Below are positions 35,786 through 43,626 of a stretch of 46,178 bases of DNA, in pieces. Every line of letters begins with the position of its first letter. Within the stretch, counting starts at the first letter, position 1. The translations under genes and the position numbers were made by a program. This stretch comes from a virus, in the IMG/VR virus record IMGVR_UViG_3300035681_000035, positions 1 to 46,178 of that record; one strand, 5' to 3'. Below the pieces are notes generated by a model that did no database searches, was not told where the DNA came from, and saw only the letters and a list, made by a program, of their open reading frames with translations.

Positions 35786-36475
35786 ATGAGTATTTGTCCA
35801 TCAAACACACCAACACCACTTCCTTCATCGACGCGTCCAGTAACACCAACTGTTACGACTACTAGAACGCCTACTAGAACATTAACTCAAAGTCCTCAAG
35901 CAACATCGACACCAACCAATACTCCTCAAGTAAGTTCATCATCTATACCTAATAATAGTTTTTTAACACCAACCTTCATTACTGATACTCCTGTCCCCTC
36001 CCAGTCTGTACAAGTCTCTAATACTCCTACTCCGTCAATATCTCCAGCAAATACAACGACACCAACACCGACTAGAACATCTACACCAGGATCGACTATT
36101 ACACCAACTATATCTGTATCTCAATCTCATACTCCAACCAGAACATCAACTAGCTCACGAACTCAAACACCAACAGTTACACTGAGTCAGTCTGTCACAA
36201 AAACACCAACAAAAACTAACACTCCAACAAGAACAGTTACTCGTACGCCAACACGCACAGTAACAAAATCAGTATCTACAACTCCAACTTCTAGTTTTGG
36301 ACTTAATATTACGCCATCTAAATCACCAGCACCTACATCTCCTATATCTCGAACTCCTACTAGAACACCATATCCTACTAAATCCGTATCTGGTACTCCG
36401 GCACCGACTAAGACTCCAGGACTATCCGCAACAGTAACAAGAACACCAACCCCCACTAATTCTCAGTGTCCTTAA
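35786..36475 (+). CDS. Mucin-like Thr/Pro/Ser-rich protein
   Basis: The 229-residue protein is low complexity throughout: Thr, Pro and Ser dominate, with Arg or Lys recurring in TPTRT and TPTKT units. There is no hydrophobic core, no signal peptide and no membrane segment. The reading frame is supported by strand, by a three-base gap after the poly-Ser gene and by a seven-base gap before a glycosyltransferase gene in the same direction. Such sequences are typical acceptors for dense O-glycosylation and adopt extended rods. It may be a fibre stalk or a coat on the tail tip. Cys occurs only near the two ends (SICPSN and SQCP), which might link chains. Function is inferred. Confidence 0.6.
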   Translation: MSICPSNTPTPLPSSTRPVTPTVTTTRTPTRTLTQSPQATSTPTNTPQVSSSSIPNNSFLTPTFITDTPVPSQSVQVSNTPTPSISPANTTTPTPTRTSTPGSTITPTISVSQSHTPTRTSTSSRTQTPTVTLSQSVTKTPTKTNTPTRTVTRTPTRTVTKSVSTTPTSSFGLNITPSKSPAPTSPISRTPTRTPYPTKSVSGTPAPTKTPGLSATVTRTPTPTNSQCP

Positions 36476-36482
36476 AATTATA

Positions 36483-37691
36483 ATGAAAACTTTAGTTTGG
36501 ACTAGTGCAAATGATGAAATGTTTAGTCTGTTGACCCAATGGGTTATTAGCTTGCGCACACTAGGTCATTATACTGGTGAATTATTAATATTAGATTATG
36601 GCATTAGTGCATCAAATAAAAAACTACTTAATCAACTAGATGTTAAATACGTTTCTATGAACAATAGTGGACCTATTGTTAATCATAGATATATTGATAT
36701 TATTGATATATTAAAAAATTATAATTCAGAATATTTAATTCTTCATTTAGATGCAGATATTTGGTTTCAAAAAGATATGAATGGTATTTTTGATCTTATT
36801 GACAAAGAACAAGGCTGTCTTTTTTCTCCAGATGTACACTGGTATTCTCAACCATTTTTATCTAAAAACAATAATGAAAAAATATTTTATGAAAATAAAA
36901 TACGCCGTATTCATAACGCATACGATGGGACCATCCAGGGCGGATTATCTGCTGGAAAAAATATAAATTTAATTGCTAAGTATACATTAATGCATAATTA
37001 TTTTATAAATAATATAGTTAGAGATGAATATGGATCGGATCAATTTTTATTTAATATACTATTTGAAGAAAGCATTGATAAGGCAGATGCTCATCTATGG
37101 AACTGTATTGGTTCTGATATCGTTTATAATAATGGTATTTGGTATTCTAAAAAACATAGTAATAAACTAGTTGAATGCATAGGAATACATGTCGTAGGTA
37201 TGTTACGGCACGAAAAACATAGATTATTTAAATACAACTATAATCATTTAATATTAGAAAATTTAAAAGATATTAATCATAATATAAATAAAAATATATA
37301 TATAGAATCTTTACCTATAGACCACGGAAGTTGTATAGCTGATCAATTAATTAGTATTATTAATTTATGTAAAACTTACTATAATCATAATATAACTATA
37401 GGGTTTAATTATCAAGATATAATCTTATGTCCATACGATATTGGCTGTCAACGATTGGTTCCTTTGAACCATGGTCATGACCACTATTGGGATATTCTTG
37501 GTCTAGAAAGAAAACCACACATAGCCGATCCATTCAAGCTCTTTATTTCTGCTAAAGCTACAAATAATATTGCACAAATCCCCGTATCATATACTAAACA
37601 ATTATGTGATAAATTCTCATCGCATTGGCTAGATTTTATGTTAAGCATGATGATAAAACAACATCATATGTCATATGGTTTAATTATTTAA
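36483..37691 (+). CDS. GT-A glycosyltransferase with DAD motif
   Basis: The 402-residue protein begins MKTLVWTSANDEMFSLLTQWVISL and contains YLILHLDADIWFQKD, where D90-A91-D92 is the metal- and nucleotide-sugar-binding DxD motif of GT-A transferases, as in GT8-like enzymes. Downstream, GTIQGGLSAG and EYGSDQFLFNILF match the acceptor and catalytic side seen in that group. The last 130 residues are a less familiar extension. It is cytoplasmic, with no membrane segment. It lies seven bases after the mucin-like gene, so its likely acceptors are neighbouring virion proteins or glycans on them. The sugar donor is unknown. The 3' end overlaps the convergent GT-B gene by 12 bases. Confidence 0.75.
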   Translation: MKTLVWTSANDEMFSLLTQWVISLRTLGHYTGELLILDYGISASNKKLLNQLDVKYVSMNNSGPIVNHRYIDIIDILKNYNSEYLILHLDADIWFQKDMNGIFDLIDKEQGCLFSPDVHWYSQPFLSKNNNEKIFYENKIRRIHNAYDGTIQGGLSAGKNINLIAKYTLMHNYFINNIVRDEYGSDQFLFNILFEESIDKADAHLWNCIGSDIVYNNGIWYSKKHSNKLVECIGIHVVGMLRHEKHRLFKYNYNHLILENLKDINHNINKNIYIESLPIDHGSCIADQLISIINLCKTYYNHNITIGFNYQDIILCPYDIGCQRLVPLNHGHDHYWDILGLERKPHIADPFKLFISAKATNNIAQIPVSYTKQLCDKFSSHWLDFMLSMMIKQHHMSYGLII

Positions 37692-38711
37692 CATATTTAT
37701 CCACGAATTAATACAATCATTTTTATTTGATATTTTATTTATTAAATAATTATATGCATTATAAATTATAGTTTTTCTTAACTGTTCATCAAAAGCCAAT
37801 TGACTTGCTCTATAGCTCATCTCATCAGAACTATTGCATAAAAATCCAGTTTCTCCATTAATAATTAGTTCTGGTAAAGCATAGTTATTTTCTGTTACTA
37901 TTGGTACACCAGCAGCATAACATTCTGGAACTATACGACAGTAACTTTCTCTACTACCACCAGTTTTATGTATTAGACAATGTAATTTATTATAACAGTC
38001 TTTTACTGGAATTCCGCCAGGACTCCAGGTTTGCCAATCCAATCCTTGTGGCGCTGATCCACACTTTTTAAAGGCGTTTTCTCCAAAGCCCAATATAAAA
38101 GTTTTAGTTGGTAGTGGGGAACTCACTTTATAAAAAATATTCCACATATCACTAGAAAATTTAGATCCATCATCTCTTGAAATCCTACCCATACAAAAAT
38201 AGTCTTTAGGTATTCTATAATTAAATTCTAAATTTTGTGCTATATTATTTGGATTAAAATATGGTTGATATTCATTAAAAATATTTACATCTATACCAGT
38301 TTTTTCTTTGATGGTTGATAATAGCATATTTTGTTGATATTTTGATACAAATCCATGATAGTCGATCCATTTATTTTGTATTGCAATAAGTTCATTATCG
38401 AATAACCAAGTCATACAATTAAACCAAATGATTAATTTAGGTTTACCATATTCCATAATTTCTGGTAATTTTTTTAAGAATTCTCCATTACAAAAAGACA
38501 CAACTACTTTATCTTTAAAAATATCTTTTGTATAATCTATGGTTTTACATCCTCTGTTGTCACAAAGCTTTCTCATTTTACTATCACACCCAAACATAGG
38601 AACTAAATTTACATTAATATTATATTCTCTCCATAAGTCAATATTATGATCTAGCTCAGTATCAGCGCCACCAACAAAAGATGGATATCCGGCAACCCAT
38701 ATTTCATTCAT
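37680..38711 (-). CDS. GT-B (GT4-type) glycosyltransferase
   Basis: The 343-residue protein has a typical two-lobed GT-B plan. The C-terminal lobe carries RIVPECYAAGVPIVTENNYA followed by LPELIINGETGFL, the EX7E-like donor-binding region of GT4 enzymes. The N-terminal lobe begins MNEIWVAGYPSFVGGADTELDHN, with a Gly-rich acceptor loop. It is the last gene of the minus-strand operon and overlaps the methyltransferase gene by four bases. It would transfer a sugar from an activated nucleotide donor, extending a glycan begun by another enzyme of the cluster; donor and acceptor are not known. Confidence 0.8.
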   Translation of the reverse strand: MNEIWVAGYPSFVGGADTELDHNIDLWREYNINVNLVPMFGCDSKMRKLCDNRGCKTIDYTKDIFKDKVVVSFCNGEFLKKLPEIMEYGKPKLIIWFNCMTWLFDNELIAIQNKWIDYHGFVSKYQQNMLLSTIKEKTGIDVNIFNEYQPYFNPNNIAQNLEFNYRIPKDYFCMGRISRDDGSKFSSDMWNIFYKVSSPLPTKTFILGFGENAFKKCGSAPQGLDWQTWSPGGIPVKDCYNKLHCLIHKTGGSRESYCRIVPECYAAGVPIVTENNYALPELIINGETGFLCNSSDEMSYRASQLAFDEQLRKTIIYNAYNYLINKISNKNDCINSWINMLNN

Positions 38712-39307
38712 ATTTTAATTCTCGACATCCATGCTATTTGTAATAGAAATTCTTGTTGAAAAAAGACCAATTTATCTATATTAGAAATATCACTATTTTG
38801 TATTTCGCACCAATTCCAAATTTTATCTTTCATATGTTGCTCAAAATACTCAGCGTTCGGAGCATAATCGTGTGCCATAATAACGTCTCCAGCTTTTAGT
38901 AGTGGAGCTATAGTATTATATTCGCATTTCTTGCATCCGCCATCGCACAAAATTAAAGACAAACCATCCTGTTGTATAAAAGATTCTATTTCATATTTAG
39001 CTTCTTCATTTATAAATGTATTATTATCATAGTCAAACAAATTTTTTGTTCTTACATCCACATTACGATCTTTTACTAGTGGTTTTAAAAATTCTTGATC
39101 ATGTATATCATAGGTTAATATAGGATTATTTTGTAATCCTAGTTCATCCATAATATCTCTTAAACAGAGCGTTAAACCTCCATGAAAAGTTCCTATTTCT
39201 AGTATTCTGGCGGGTTTCGTTTGTGATAAAAACTCCTTAAATACTTTGGGAGTATCAGGATGCTGACTCATAAATAGATATCCATAAGCAAATCCACCTT
39301 CAATCAT
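38708..39307 (-). CDS. SAM-dependent methyltransferase, CmcI-like
   Basis: The 199-residue protein has a class I methyltransferase motif I, ARILEIGTFHGGLTLCL (residues about 33-49), followed by ILTYDIHD (motif II acidic position) and later LSLILCDGGCKKCEYN and DVIMAHDYAPNAE. This order matches the cephalosporin hydroxylase/CmcI or Methyltransf_24-type families that often act on sugars or small metabolites. In this operon it could methylate a sugar of the virion glycan, capping it. It overlaps both neighbours (four and eight bases). The substrate is inferred from context. Confidence 0.7.
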   Translation of the reverse strand: MIEGGFAYGYLFMSQHPDTPKVFKEFLSQTKPARILEIGTFHGGLTLCLRDIMDELGLQNNPILTYDIHDQEFLKPLVKDRNVDVRTKNLFDYDNNTFINEEAKYEIESFIQQDGLSLILCDGGCKKCEYNTIAPLLKAGDVIMAHDYAPNAEYFEQHMKDKIWNWCEIQNSDISNIDKLVFFQQEFLLQIAWMSRIKI

Positions 39308-40286
39308 TTAAACCTCCGAGATCTAACTTAGATAGTACATAATTTATATTATTCTGTAATGTACAATTTTTTACAAACCAACTTCTAGCATTATTTCTAA
39401 TAAAGTTTAAATATTCAATATCATCCTTAATTTTATTTAAATAATAAATTAAATATTCAGCAAACTCGCCATAATTTAAATACCAAGGATTACCATCCCA
39501 GTATTTACAATCAGTATAGCAACTAATATAATGATAGTTTGGAATAAGCGGATCAGGATACTGAATATTCAAATATGGTCTAATTACTGGAACACCAATA
39601 CCAAAACATTCTATATCTCTGTTGCATACTTCTGTTCCTCCGGGTAAACTTAGTGCAACTCTATATTGAGTTAAATCTTTAAGATAACTAATATAGTCTA
39701 ATGATTGATTATTAGTATTTCTATCAATAATTAATATAGATGGATCTTTAATATGATCAATCATATATTTTCTAAAATCCCATAAATAACCTCTAAAATA
39801 TAACTGTGGAATTGTAGACTCTATACTTGTTGATTTAAATAAGTCTTCTATAAACTCAAGAGAGCCATCCTCATATGGACCATAAAAGAAAGACTCATAT
39901 CTAGTTTTAATATCAGATGGACAATCTATGTCTGGATTATCTTTTTCATAATTTTTAAAACTAAAATAGTCAATATAATTAAAGCCACCAGGATAGAAAA
40001 ATTGAACCATTTTAGATGGTTTCCATCCCAAATGTTGCATAAAATGATACTTCCAATTATCAAAAAATGATATTAGTATATATTTTTGATTGATTGGATT
40101 AAGTATAGAAAAATTCATACAACTATAAATGCTACCATATCCATTATCTTCATATTGAGGTTCATTTTTAATAGTAAATGAATATTGAGGATAATCAATA
40201 CATAACTTATCATATAGTTTATTAAAAAATGTAGTTACATAATATTTTCCTAGATCTCTAAACTGATGTCTGACAATTAATTCCAT
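39300..40286 (-). CDS. Putative glycosyltransferase, GT90/exostosin-like C-terminus
   Basis: The 328-residue product starts MELIVRHQFRDLGKYYVTTF at 40286, chosen because this ATG overlaps the stop of the upstream gene; a start ten codons earlier is possible. The C-terminal half has YRVALSLPGGTEVCNRDIECFGIGVPVIRP, resembling the donor-binding region of GT90/CAP10 or exostosin-like GT-B enzymes, followed by a late helical segment. The N-terminal half is Tyr/Phe/Asn-rich and unfamiliar. Flanking genes encode sugar enzymes, which supports the assignment. Confidence 0.6.
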   Translation of the reverse strand: MELIVRHQFRDLGKYYVTTFFNKLYDKLCIDYPQYSFTIKNEPQYEDNGYGSIYSCMNFSILNPINQKYILISFFDNWKYHFMQHLGWKPSKMVQFFYPGGFNYIDYFSFKNYEKDNPDIDCPSDIKTRYESFFYGPYEDGSLEFIEDLFKSTSIESTIPQLYFRGYLWDFRKYMIDHIKDPSILIIDRNTNNQSLDYISYLKDLTQYRVALSLPGGTEVCNRDIECFGIGVPVIRPYLNIQYPDPLIPNYHYISCYTDCKYWDGNPWYLNYGEFAEYLIYYLNKIKDDIEYLNFIRNNARSWFVKNCTLQNNINYVLSKLDLGGLND

Positions 40287-41560
40287 AATATTGGACCAGT
40301 TATGGGATCGGCCCATCCTTTATTAATACTATGAGGCCATACTAACCAACTGTGTGGTTTTTCTTTTGTTATAAAACTTCTCCAAACTTTACAGTATCCT
40401 TCTGGATCATTTTTCATTCTGGATATTTCATCAGAATCAGCATCTTGTCTAAAAATATCATTTCCTTCTTTATCTTTAAAGGCAACAGCCCAAAAATCAT
40501 AATCATCTTCAGGCACCTGATCATAGCCAATATCAATACAATGTTTAAAAATTGGCTGCAATGAATCTTCAAATGCTTGATCAGATATTGTCATATTTTC
40601 CAACTTTGGCGGCTTATGATCAATCACATCTTGTGTTATAGAACGTGTACTAAATTGCATACCGGCATATTTTTCATAGTCTTTTAATGATCGAACATTA
40701 CCAAAACTATATTTACCAAAATCAATATCATTAATTTCATTATCCATACCGAATAATTTACGATTTCTTAGATGACATTTATTATTTTTGTCTACCCACT
40801 TAGTATCATCATCCCATTGTTTGCTGCGTCCCTTTCGCGTATATTCATGCCAACACACTACTTTATGAGGATAAAATATATCGTACCCATGAGTAAAAGC
40901 TCTAACAGCAACATTTATTTCTTCACCATGAAAATAATAGTTCGGATCATGTTTAACTTCTTTAGCAAATATTCCTAAAGTAAATGCAAAATGAGCACTA
41001 TAAAAACGGCCCATTAATGGTTCATCTAAATTATCTATATCAGAATTAAAGGAAGCAGGAAGAAAGAATACTGCACCTTCTGGTATGTATCTATCAAAGG
41101 TCATTTTCCATGGCTCTTGAACTCTAGCATCCGGATCATTATCAGGATCAAAACTAGGGATATATGCTGTTATAAGAGGCTTAGGATATCCTTTATCCTG
41201 AAGAGATAATAACATATCTATTAATATTTCATCCCAATTTTCTATAAATCTATGATGACTATCTAGTTGCAGAGTATACGTTTCACCCTGATATAAATTC
41301 TGGACCAGATTTCTCGCCCAACAAACTCCTTGACTATCTCTGTAGTCGATATCTATAATCTTAAAGCGACTATCATAAATATAATCATTTAAATGATCCC
41401 ATTCATCCAGATCACAATGTTGCCAGCATATAGCAAATCTTAAATTTTCTGGATATTTAGCTTTACTAATACAATCTTTTAATGTGGGTAATAATTGAGG
41501 ATCTCGATAAGATGCAATTTGTATAAATATAGTATTAGTTTTCTTTTCGTTCTGTTGCAT
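40277..41560 (-). CDS. GlcNAc-transferase-like glycosyltransferase (GT60 type)
   Basis: The 427-residue protein begins with TIFIQIASYRDPQLLPTLKD, then LRFAICWQH, ARNLVQNLYQGETYTLQLDSHHRF and later YFHGEEINVAVRAFTHGYDIFYP. This order matches the GlcNAc family that includes Skp1-type and trypanosome polypeptide GlcNAc-transferases. D100-S101-H102 is the DxH/DxD-like metal site. Known members put GlcNAc on hydroxyproline or threonine of proteins. Here it could begin glycan chains on the Ser/Thr-rich virion proteins. The C-terminal 130 residues contain WAVAFKDKEG and are unassigned. The gene overlaps its neighbours by 10 and 26 bases. Exact sugar and acceptor remain open. Confidence 0.75.
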   Translation of the reverse strand: MQQNEKKTNTIFIQIASYRDPQLLPTLKDCISKAKYPENLRFAICWQHCDLDEWDHLNDYIYDSRFKIIDIDYRDSQGVCWARNLVQNLYQGETYTLQLDSHHRFIENWDEILIDMLLSLQDKGYPKPLITAYIPSFDPDNDPDARVQEPWKMTFDRYIPEGAVFFLPASFNSDIDNLDEPLMGRFYSAHFAFTLGIFAKEVKHDPNYYFHGEEINVAVRAFTHGYDIFYPHKVVCWHEYTRKGRSKQWDDDTKWVDKNNKCHLRNRKLFGMDNEINDIDFGKYSFGNVRSLKDYEKYAGMQFSTRSITQDVIDHKPPKLENMTISDQAFEDSLQPIFKHCIDIGYDQVPEDDYDFWAVAFKDKEGNDIFRQDADSDEISRMKNDPEGYCKVWRSFITKEKPHSWLVWPHSINKGWADPITGPILWN

Positions 41561-43169
41561 GGTAATGGTGAACTCTGTTGTGTGTTATGGGACTAGCTAA
41601 AAGAATAGCTGGGTGTATTTTCTTCTCTTTGGTAAGAGTATAAATATGACTCATCCAGGTTTGTTCATATGGATGTTGCCATGTGGTATCTAGAAAACAT
41701 TTCTTATTGCCTGTCTGACTTATAATATGAGGCCAATTAGAATAGTAAATCTCTCCATCAGCATATGGAATACCATTAAGAGTTTTAATATTATCGAATT
41801 TAGTGGGTGGCTTTTGTTGAATATTTCCAAAGTATTCTTCTCTTAGAGATTGTGGAATATTATGCCAACTCCACTGATCACCATTATGACCATAAAATTC
41901 ACTAAAACTAAACTTAATAAAGTCATATTTTTCTTTATTCATAATCTTAAGCAAAGAAGAGTAGAGGTCTTTAACGTTCTTAGACAATCCAAAATTACAC
42001 AATCCCTCATAATCCAATAACATATCATCCTCAAAGAAAAACATATAATCAGCCCCTGATTCTGCAAAATGTTCGGCCGCTAATTGGCGACCTCCACAAA
42101 TGCCCAAATTACCTTTTCTAATTTCAGTAAAATTATATTGTTTGACAATTTGATCGTATTCTGGAAATAAACTACTATCAGTAGAATTATTAATTAAGAT
42201 CTTATTCGTTTGATCAATAAATTTAGGATCATGCTTCATAAATGAAGACAATACCATATTAACCTGTGACGGAGAATTAAATGTAATTATATATAGATTT
42301 ATTTGTTTATCTTTACTTTTAATCTTGGATTGTTGTAATTGTTCAAAAAAATAATATACTAATCCGTTGTCCTCTATCATTTCAAAGTGATATGTTTCTG
42401 GATCCAAATACGTCATAATAGTAAAGATACTTTCTTCAGTACCCATATATCCATTATTAAGAGTGTCTGCTAATAATTCATAGTATAATTGATTAGCTTT
42501 ACTTATACTATCTTTATGTCCTCCAAAAAAACCACCACGAGCTACTCTATTAACAGTATCGTTTTGTGAATATTTTTTCATTCCATCAATACCAAAACCA
42601 TGTATTTCTTTATCTGTTTCATAAGGAAATGCTATAAAAAGAAAATTATCAGATAATTTAAGAAGATTATTAATTACTATAGGATTATTAAAATATCCTA
42701 AGCTCATTGTGTTACTAAGTCCACCATCTATCCAATAAAAATAGGAACTGTTAAAAGGATCAAAACACTTAGCGTTATGCAGCAAAAACATCTTGCTCAT
42801 AACCATAGGATTATAATATGCTAATGATCCTTGTGTACTATCTTTAAGCCATTCTGCCTGATTATACCATTCTGGATTATTTCTGATATTTTGAATTTGA
42901 TCAAAAAATGGGAAAAAGGCTCCAGAGAAATCAGATTTGGTATGATAATAAATTCTGGTATTGTGGTGTTCTCGATGTTGCCACACCAGATCCTCCAAAG
43001 ATGGATCAATAAAAATAATTAAATTATAATCTTTGAGGTCTTTTAATAACTGGATAAAATGATTTTTATAATGATCAAAATTTCGTTGCCATCCTGGTTG
43101 AGAATTACCTCGATCTAAATCCCAGATACCAGTCACAAAAGTAATATTATTTTGCATTTTTTTTAGCAT
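41535..43169 (-). CDS. Two-domain glycosyltransferase (HtrL/YibB-like plus GT2-like)
   Basis: The 544-residue protein appears to be a fusion. Residues 1 to about 290 resemble the HtrL/YibB or WlaTC family: ITFVTGIWDLDRG at the start, YFYWIDGGLSNT (146-153) as a DxD-like site, and ARGGFFGGHKDS. From about residue 295, INLYIITFNSPSQVNMVLSSF begins a GT2-like domain with KGNLGICGGRQLAAEH and YMFFFEDDML, the acidic metal site. Such a fusion can add two sugars in sequence. It overlaps the upstream gene by 23 bases and the downstream one by 26. An alternative start at MQNNI removes only four residues. Confidence 0.7.
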   Translation of the reverse strand: MLKKMQNNITFVTGIWDLDRGNSQPGWQRNFDHYKNHFIQLLKDLKDYNLIIFIDPSLEDLVWQHREHHNTRIYYHTKSDFSGAFFPFFDQIQNIRNNPEWYNQAEWLKDSTQGSLAYYNPMVMSKMFLLHNAKCFDPFNSSYFYWIDGGLSNTMSLGYFNNPIVINNLLKLSDNFLFIAFPYETDKEIHGFGIDGMKKYSQNDTVNRVARGGFFGGHKDSISKANQLYYELLADTLNNGYMGTEESIFTIMTYLDPETYHFEMIEDNGLVYYFFEQLQQSKIKSKDKQINLYIITFNSPSQVNMVLSSFMKHDPKFIDQTNKILINNSTDSSLFPEYDQIVKQYNFTEIRKGNLGICGGRQLAAEHFAESGADYMFFFEDDMLLDYEGLCNFGLSKNVKDLYSSLLKIMNKEKYDFIKFSFSEFYGHNGDQWSWHNIPQSLREEYFGNIQQKPPTKFDNIKTLNGIPYADGEIYYSNWPHIISQTGNKKCFLDTTWQHPYEQTWMSHIYTLTKEKKIHPAILLASPITHNRVHHYHATERKEN

Positions 43170-43626
43170 TACTAATAGCTTTTTTTACTAAAATTTTTCC
43201 AGCCATATCAATAAATGGTAGTTTTCTTTTTGTTGCTTCTTCTTTTAGCCACCCTATGATAGTATCAATATTATTTTCACACCACTGTATGCCATTTTTA
43301 TCCATAAGACTCGCTCTTTTATTACACGAGCAGGTTGGAGATGCTTTGATTCCTATTTTATTTAGTAATCGCTTTAATTCTGTTCCAACGCCATTACCAC
43401 CAGTAGTACTAGATGCATTATAATCTATTGTTTTTTGTATGTCATTATTAGATATAAGAGATGGAGCATATCCAGGTTTAGTTTCTTTTGGAAATGCAGA
43501 ATGATCAGTATTAAGAATATAAATATCACCCTCTTGATTAACTATGCAATCTTTTATTTCTTCTAAAGAATATCCTTTAAGATAGCATAAAATATTTAGG
43601 GTTTTATTTGTGTACTGTTTTAGCAT
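43147..43626 (-). CDS. Small conserved-looking Cys-containing protein beside glycosyltransferases
   Basis: The 159-residue protein has a distinctive C-terminal block: GVGTELKRLLNKIGIKASP, CSCNKRASLMDKNG, WCENNIDTIIGWLKEEATKRKL. The CxC and WC residues could bind zinc. The N-terminal half is Ile/Asn/Asp-rich and unfamiliar. I recall similar blocks in phage and bacterial proteins next to glycosyltransferases but cannot name a function. It lies between the adhesin-like gene (seven-base overlap) and the two-domain glycosyltransferase (23-base overlap), so a role in glycan or adhesin modification is inferred only. Confidence 0.55.
   Translation of the reverse strand: MLKQYTNKTLNILCYLKGYSLEEIKDCIVNQEGDIYILNTDHSAFPKETKPGYAPSLISNNDIQKTIDYNASSTTGGNGVGTELKRLLNKIGIKASPTCSCNKRASLMDKNGIQWCENNIDTIIGWLKEEATKRKLPFIDMAGKILVKKAISNAKKNAK

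Noticed and set aside
36187-36456. 89-residue Val/Gly-rich minus-strand open frame
   Set aside because: It is the mirror of the Thr/Pro repeats; the plus-strand frame fits operon spacing and strand.
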